Of a DNA stretch of 64,000 nucleotides, positions 61,359 to 64,000 are shown one piece after another. The position numbers and the translations under genes are program-made. Under the pieces are notes generated by a model. It saw only the letters and a list, made by a program, of their open reading frames with translations. It made no database searches and was not told where the DNA came from. Numbering within the stretch: the first letter of the stretch is position 1; the number at the start of each line of letters is the position of its first letter. Origin of the DNA: Acanthochlamys bracteata (taxonomy: Eukaryota > Streptophyta > Magnoliopsida > Pandanales > Velloziaceae); contig CM034131.1 in NCBI GenBank assembly GCA_019914995.1, positions 434,001-498,000 on the forward strand, written 5' to 3'.

Positions 61359-61690
61359 AAGTGTTTTAAATACGCGGAATTTTGTTTTATAGAAATAGAA
61401 ACTGAAAACTGAAATTTTTAAAACGTGAATTAGAGTTAGTTTAGTTGTTGTATTTAATTTTATTTGAAAATAGGTTGAAAATAGAAAGGATATAATAAAA
61501 TAGAAATAAAATTCTCAGTTTATTACATAATTAAAATTTAAAATATTATAATAAACAGAAGTGAATTCTATAGATATAAAAATGAAAAATAAGTTTAAAA
61601 ATAAATTTAATTTGATAAACAATTAAAAATATAATCTTGAAAAACTCTAAATCTAATGGAAAATAATAAAGTTTTGGTCATTTATAAGCC
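61359..61690. repeat. MITE-like element, copy E (right end diverged)
   Basis: Starts ggaagtgttttaaatacgcg. The interior (ataaaattctcagtttatta, cataattaaaatttaaaat, tctaaatctaatgg) parallels copy B; the right terminal repeat is not clear. Confidence 0.5.
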
Positions 61691-61754
61691 ACTTAAATGA
61701 ATAAACTGGTTGGAAGTGTTGTTAGAACATGCAGTCTCCAGACTACACTTAAGG

Positions 61755-62248
61755 ATGACAATTTGAATTTCTGAATCGATTATGAGTTGAATCATATAAT
61801 AATTAGATTAAAATTATTTAATTGTAATCTGATTTATTTATTTATATAGATCAAATTCGGATCGATATATTTAATAATTAAATTATTAAAATAAAAATTA
61901 TAAATAATTAATTTTTTAATAATAATATATAAATTATTAAATATGATATATTTAAAAAAATTATTAATTTTGATAAAATTTATAAATTAAAAAAATTAGT
62001 TAAGTTAAGATAAATTAAAATATATATATAACTTCAAATTTTTTACTATTATTTTTTAATTATTAAGTAATATATACTATATAAATAGTTATACGGATTA
62101 AACAAGTCAATTTTGAATCAACCCGAATTCGTTTAAAATTTTTGGGTCATTTTTTAGTCGACCCGTAATCGATCCGAATCCGATTAAAATTTGATCCAAA
62201 CTTATCGATTTCGGATAAGTTTCGGATCGGATCGAAATTTGCCACCAC
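61755..62248. repeat. MITE-like element rich in 'cgatccgaatc' words
   Basis: Starts atgacaatttgaatttctga; its end, in reverse complement, reads gtggtggcaaatttcgatcc, an imperfect inverted repeat. The right half carries gatccgaatccgatt and ttcggatcggatcg. About 490 bases, no frame. A diverged relative lies at 45350..45700. Confidence 0.5.
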
Positions 62249-63978
62249 AAATTACACCCACACGTAGTACATGTTGAAGTGAGCTATTATATTACTATTC
62301 ATGGAATGGATATGGTTTTTTAATTAATTTTCATTCGTTTTTGTTAAAATAAAAAATTATAGTAACTTTTTATTAATTTATTATCTTAATAAAAATTAGA
62401 TAAATATTAATTCATGAAAAAAAATATATATTGTTATTATAAAAATAATAATTATATATGTAATAATTAATAACATATAATTTCTTTTATTTTATTAAAA
62501 TTTAAATTATTATAAAAAATTGTAGTGAAGAAATAAATTTAAATTATTTATTTGAATGAAAAAGTCGGTAAAACTGCAGCCGTCAAATGTGCACTAATAC
62601 ATGTTGGAAAAACTTAGGCCTGTCTGTTAGCTAATAATATATCAAAAAATAAATTAAAGTTAGGCACGTTGAAGACAATAATTATTAATTATGATAATGG
62701 AATCTTCATTAAATTTTTTCTTAATCAAATCTTAGGAATTTTTTTTTAATTATTTGTAACTTGAAAACATGGAAGACAGGTTCGTGTACAGAACTTCTGT
62801 ATGAAAATTTCTTCATAGAGTTGTAACAGCAAAAATTAATAAAAAAAAATATTAATAATTGATTTTGTTTCAGGTTTCCAACTTCGAAGTCGAGGGATTT
62901 TGTTTACGGATCTAATTATATTTAATTGATTAACTTCTAAATCGAGCTAATTAATTACTTTTTAGGATCGGTTGGTATCCTACTTTATTTTATTTTAATA
63001 GTGTTATTTTACGTCTTTTGAATAAATTATTTTATCATATTATATAATTTTTTAAAAAAATTTAAAATATAAAAAATTATACATTATAGAATTTTATAAT
63101 TACTTATATTTATTTTTTTAAAATACTTTCAAACATTTTCTTAACCCATTGGAGGCGTTTAGACTTAGAGTGCTTAAATTAACAAAATTATAATAAATAT
63201 TTAAAGAATTGGTTTGATTTTTATTAAAAAATTATATATATAAATTATAAAGCATATTTAGTTATATTTTTAAATTTTTAAAAATTTTAAAATATTATAA
63301 ATATTTTATTAGAATGCGTGATAGCATTTATGGAATTAAAGCACTATCAATCTCCCAAATTTTTATTTCATCTTATTTTAAGACAACTTTTCATATTATT
63401 ATTGTTATTATTATAAAATTTGTCCGAAGCTGGCTGAGAATATTTTGTGGTGTTTTTTATTTGTATGTATATGATAATTTGGCAAATCTCCACTATAAGG
63501 TTTCTACATTTGGCTACAATAGTTTGGCAATCAAGAAAAAAATTTAGGCACACAGTTTGCTTGTTTTTCTTTTCTTCTTCTTAAGAACATAATTAAAACT
63601 AAATGCTAATAATTATTTCATCATATAAGTATCATTGTTTTTATACATTAAAAAATTAAATAATAAGAGAAATGTGATTCGAAAGCTAGTCAAACTCCTA
63701 ACAAAATTGAAGGACCTAATTTTTTTTCTCATTTTCTAAAACTTTTAAAATCGACCAATTGAAAAGTGAAGACTTTCATTTTCATGTTGGTATGTGATCT
63801 AAAAATCCAAAGAGATTTTCTTTCTTTTATCCCATTTCAAAGCATTCACATTCCCTTTTTTTTTCTCTTCTTCATGAACCAAAAACTCAAACTCCACCTT
63901 TGCTTTCATTCTTCTCCAACACACATGTAGTACAGAAATCCCACATTATTTTTGGTGAAACCCTTTACTTGAGTAGCC

Positions 63979-64000
63979 ATGGATTATAACAGCAAAACAA
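63979..64000 (+). CDS. Probable start of a gene cut by the window edge
   Basis: ATG in good context (gccatgg), reading MDYNSKT, preceded by a pyrimidine-rich leader with a run of t and ctcttcttc words as in other leaders here. Seven codons are too few to name a product. Confidence 0.4.

Larger units (their letters stand above)
60905..63978. other. Long AT-rich spacer without a supported gene
   Basis: Includes MITE-like copies at 61359..61690 and 61755..62248 and further AT-rich blocks. The frames at 60914..61201 and 63314..63553 show no motifs and have overlapping antisense frames. The last 150 bases are a C/T-rich leader to the partial gene at 63979. Confidence 0.5.

Overview
This is nuclear DNA from a flowering plant, almost certainly a eudicot. 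The genes are intron-rich with GT..AG introns. Intergenic DNA is very AT-rich and carries many small degenerate transposon relics. The gene content is plant-specific: a chloroplast dicarboxylate translocator, a fused RIBA riboflavin enzyme, SnRK2, FLZ and ATL proteins and a classical arabinogalactan protein. I cannot name the species.

Layout. 1-1400: 3' end of a metaxin gene (+). 2672-4136: FLZ zinc-finger gene (-). 6262-8605: non-epsilon 14-3-3 gene (-). 12086-14623: subclass II SnRK2 kinase (+). 15233-16939: ribosomal protein eL8/L7a (-). 17704-20329 and 21067-24182: two zinc alcohol-dehydrogenase-like paralogs, head to head. 25363-25604: a broken third copy. 26053-29244: COX6b (+). 30930-31658: histone H3.3 (+). 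32188-32784: uncharacterised plant protein (-). 34431-37270: DiT2-type plastid dicarboxylate transporter (-). 38212-38844: a second DiT-type first exon with no following exons of its own. 40359-44043: RIBA (+). 46367-46747: arabinogalactan protein (+). 47240-57600: a cluster of small plastid-type membrane/coiled-coil genes (two intact, one relic, one related fragment), interrupted by Ty3/gypsy debris. 58902-59945: ATL-type RING-H2 ubiquitin ligase (+). 63979-64000: probable start of a gene cut by the window edge.

Gene order matches Arabidopsis in two blocks, recalled from memory and not searched. ADH-like pair plus COX6b resembles At1g22430/At1g22440/At1g22450. DiT2 pair, RIBA and AGP resembles At5g64280/At5g64290/At5g64300/At5g64310.

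The strongest items for a second look are these. First, the orphan DiT exon could be an alternative first exon of the DiT2 gene, because phase and breakpoint match and it has its own TATA box; otherwise it is a truncated tandem copy. Second, the plastid coiled-coil gene unit has been duplicated about three times together with its upstream DNA. Third, a family of roughly 250-340 bp inverted-repeat elements is spread through the spacers. Exon boundaries were placed by eye from reading frame, splice consensus and family conservation; the coding sums are in frame for every multi-exon model listed.
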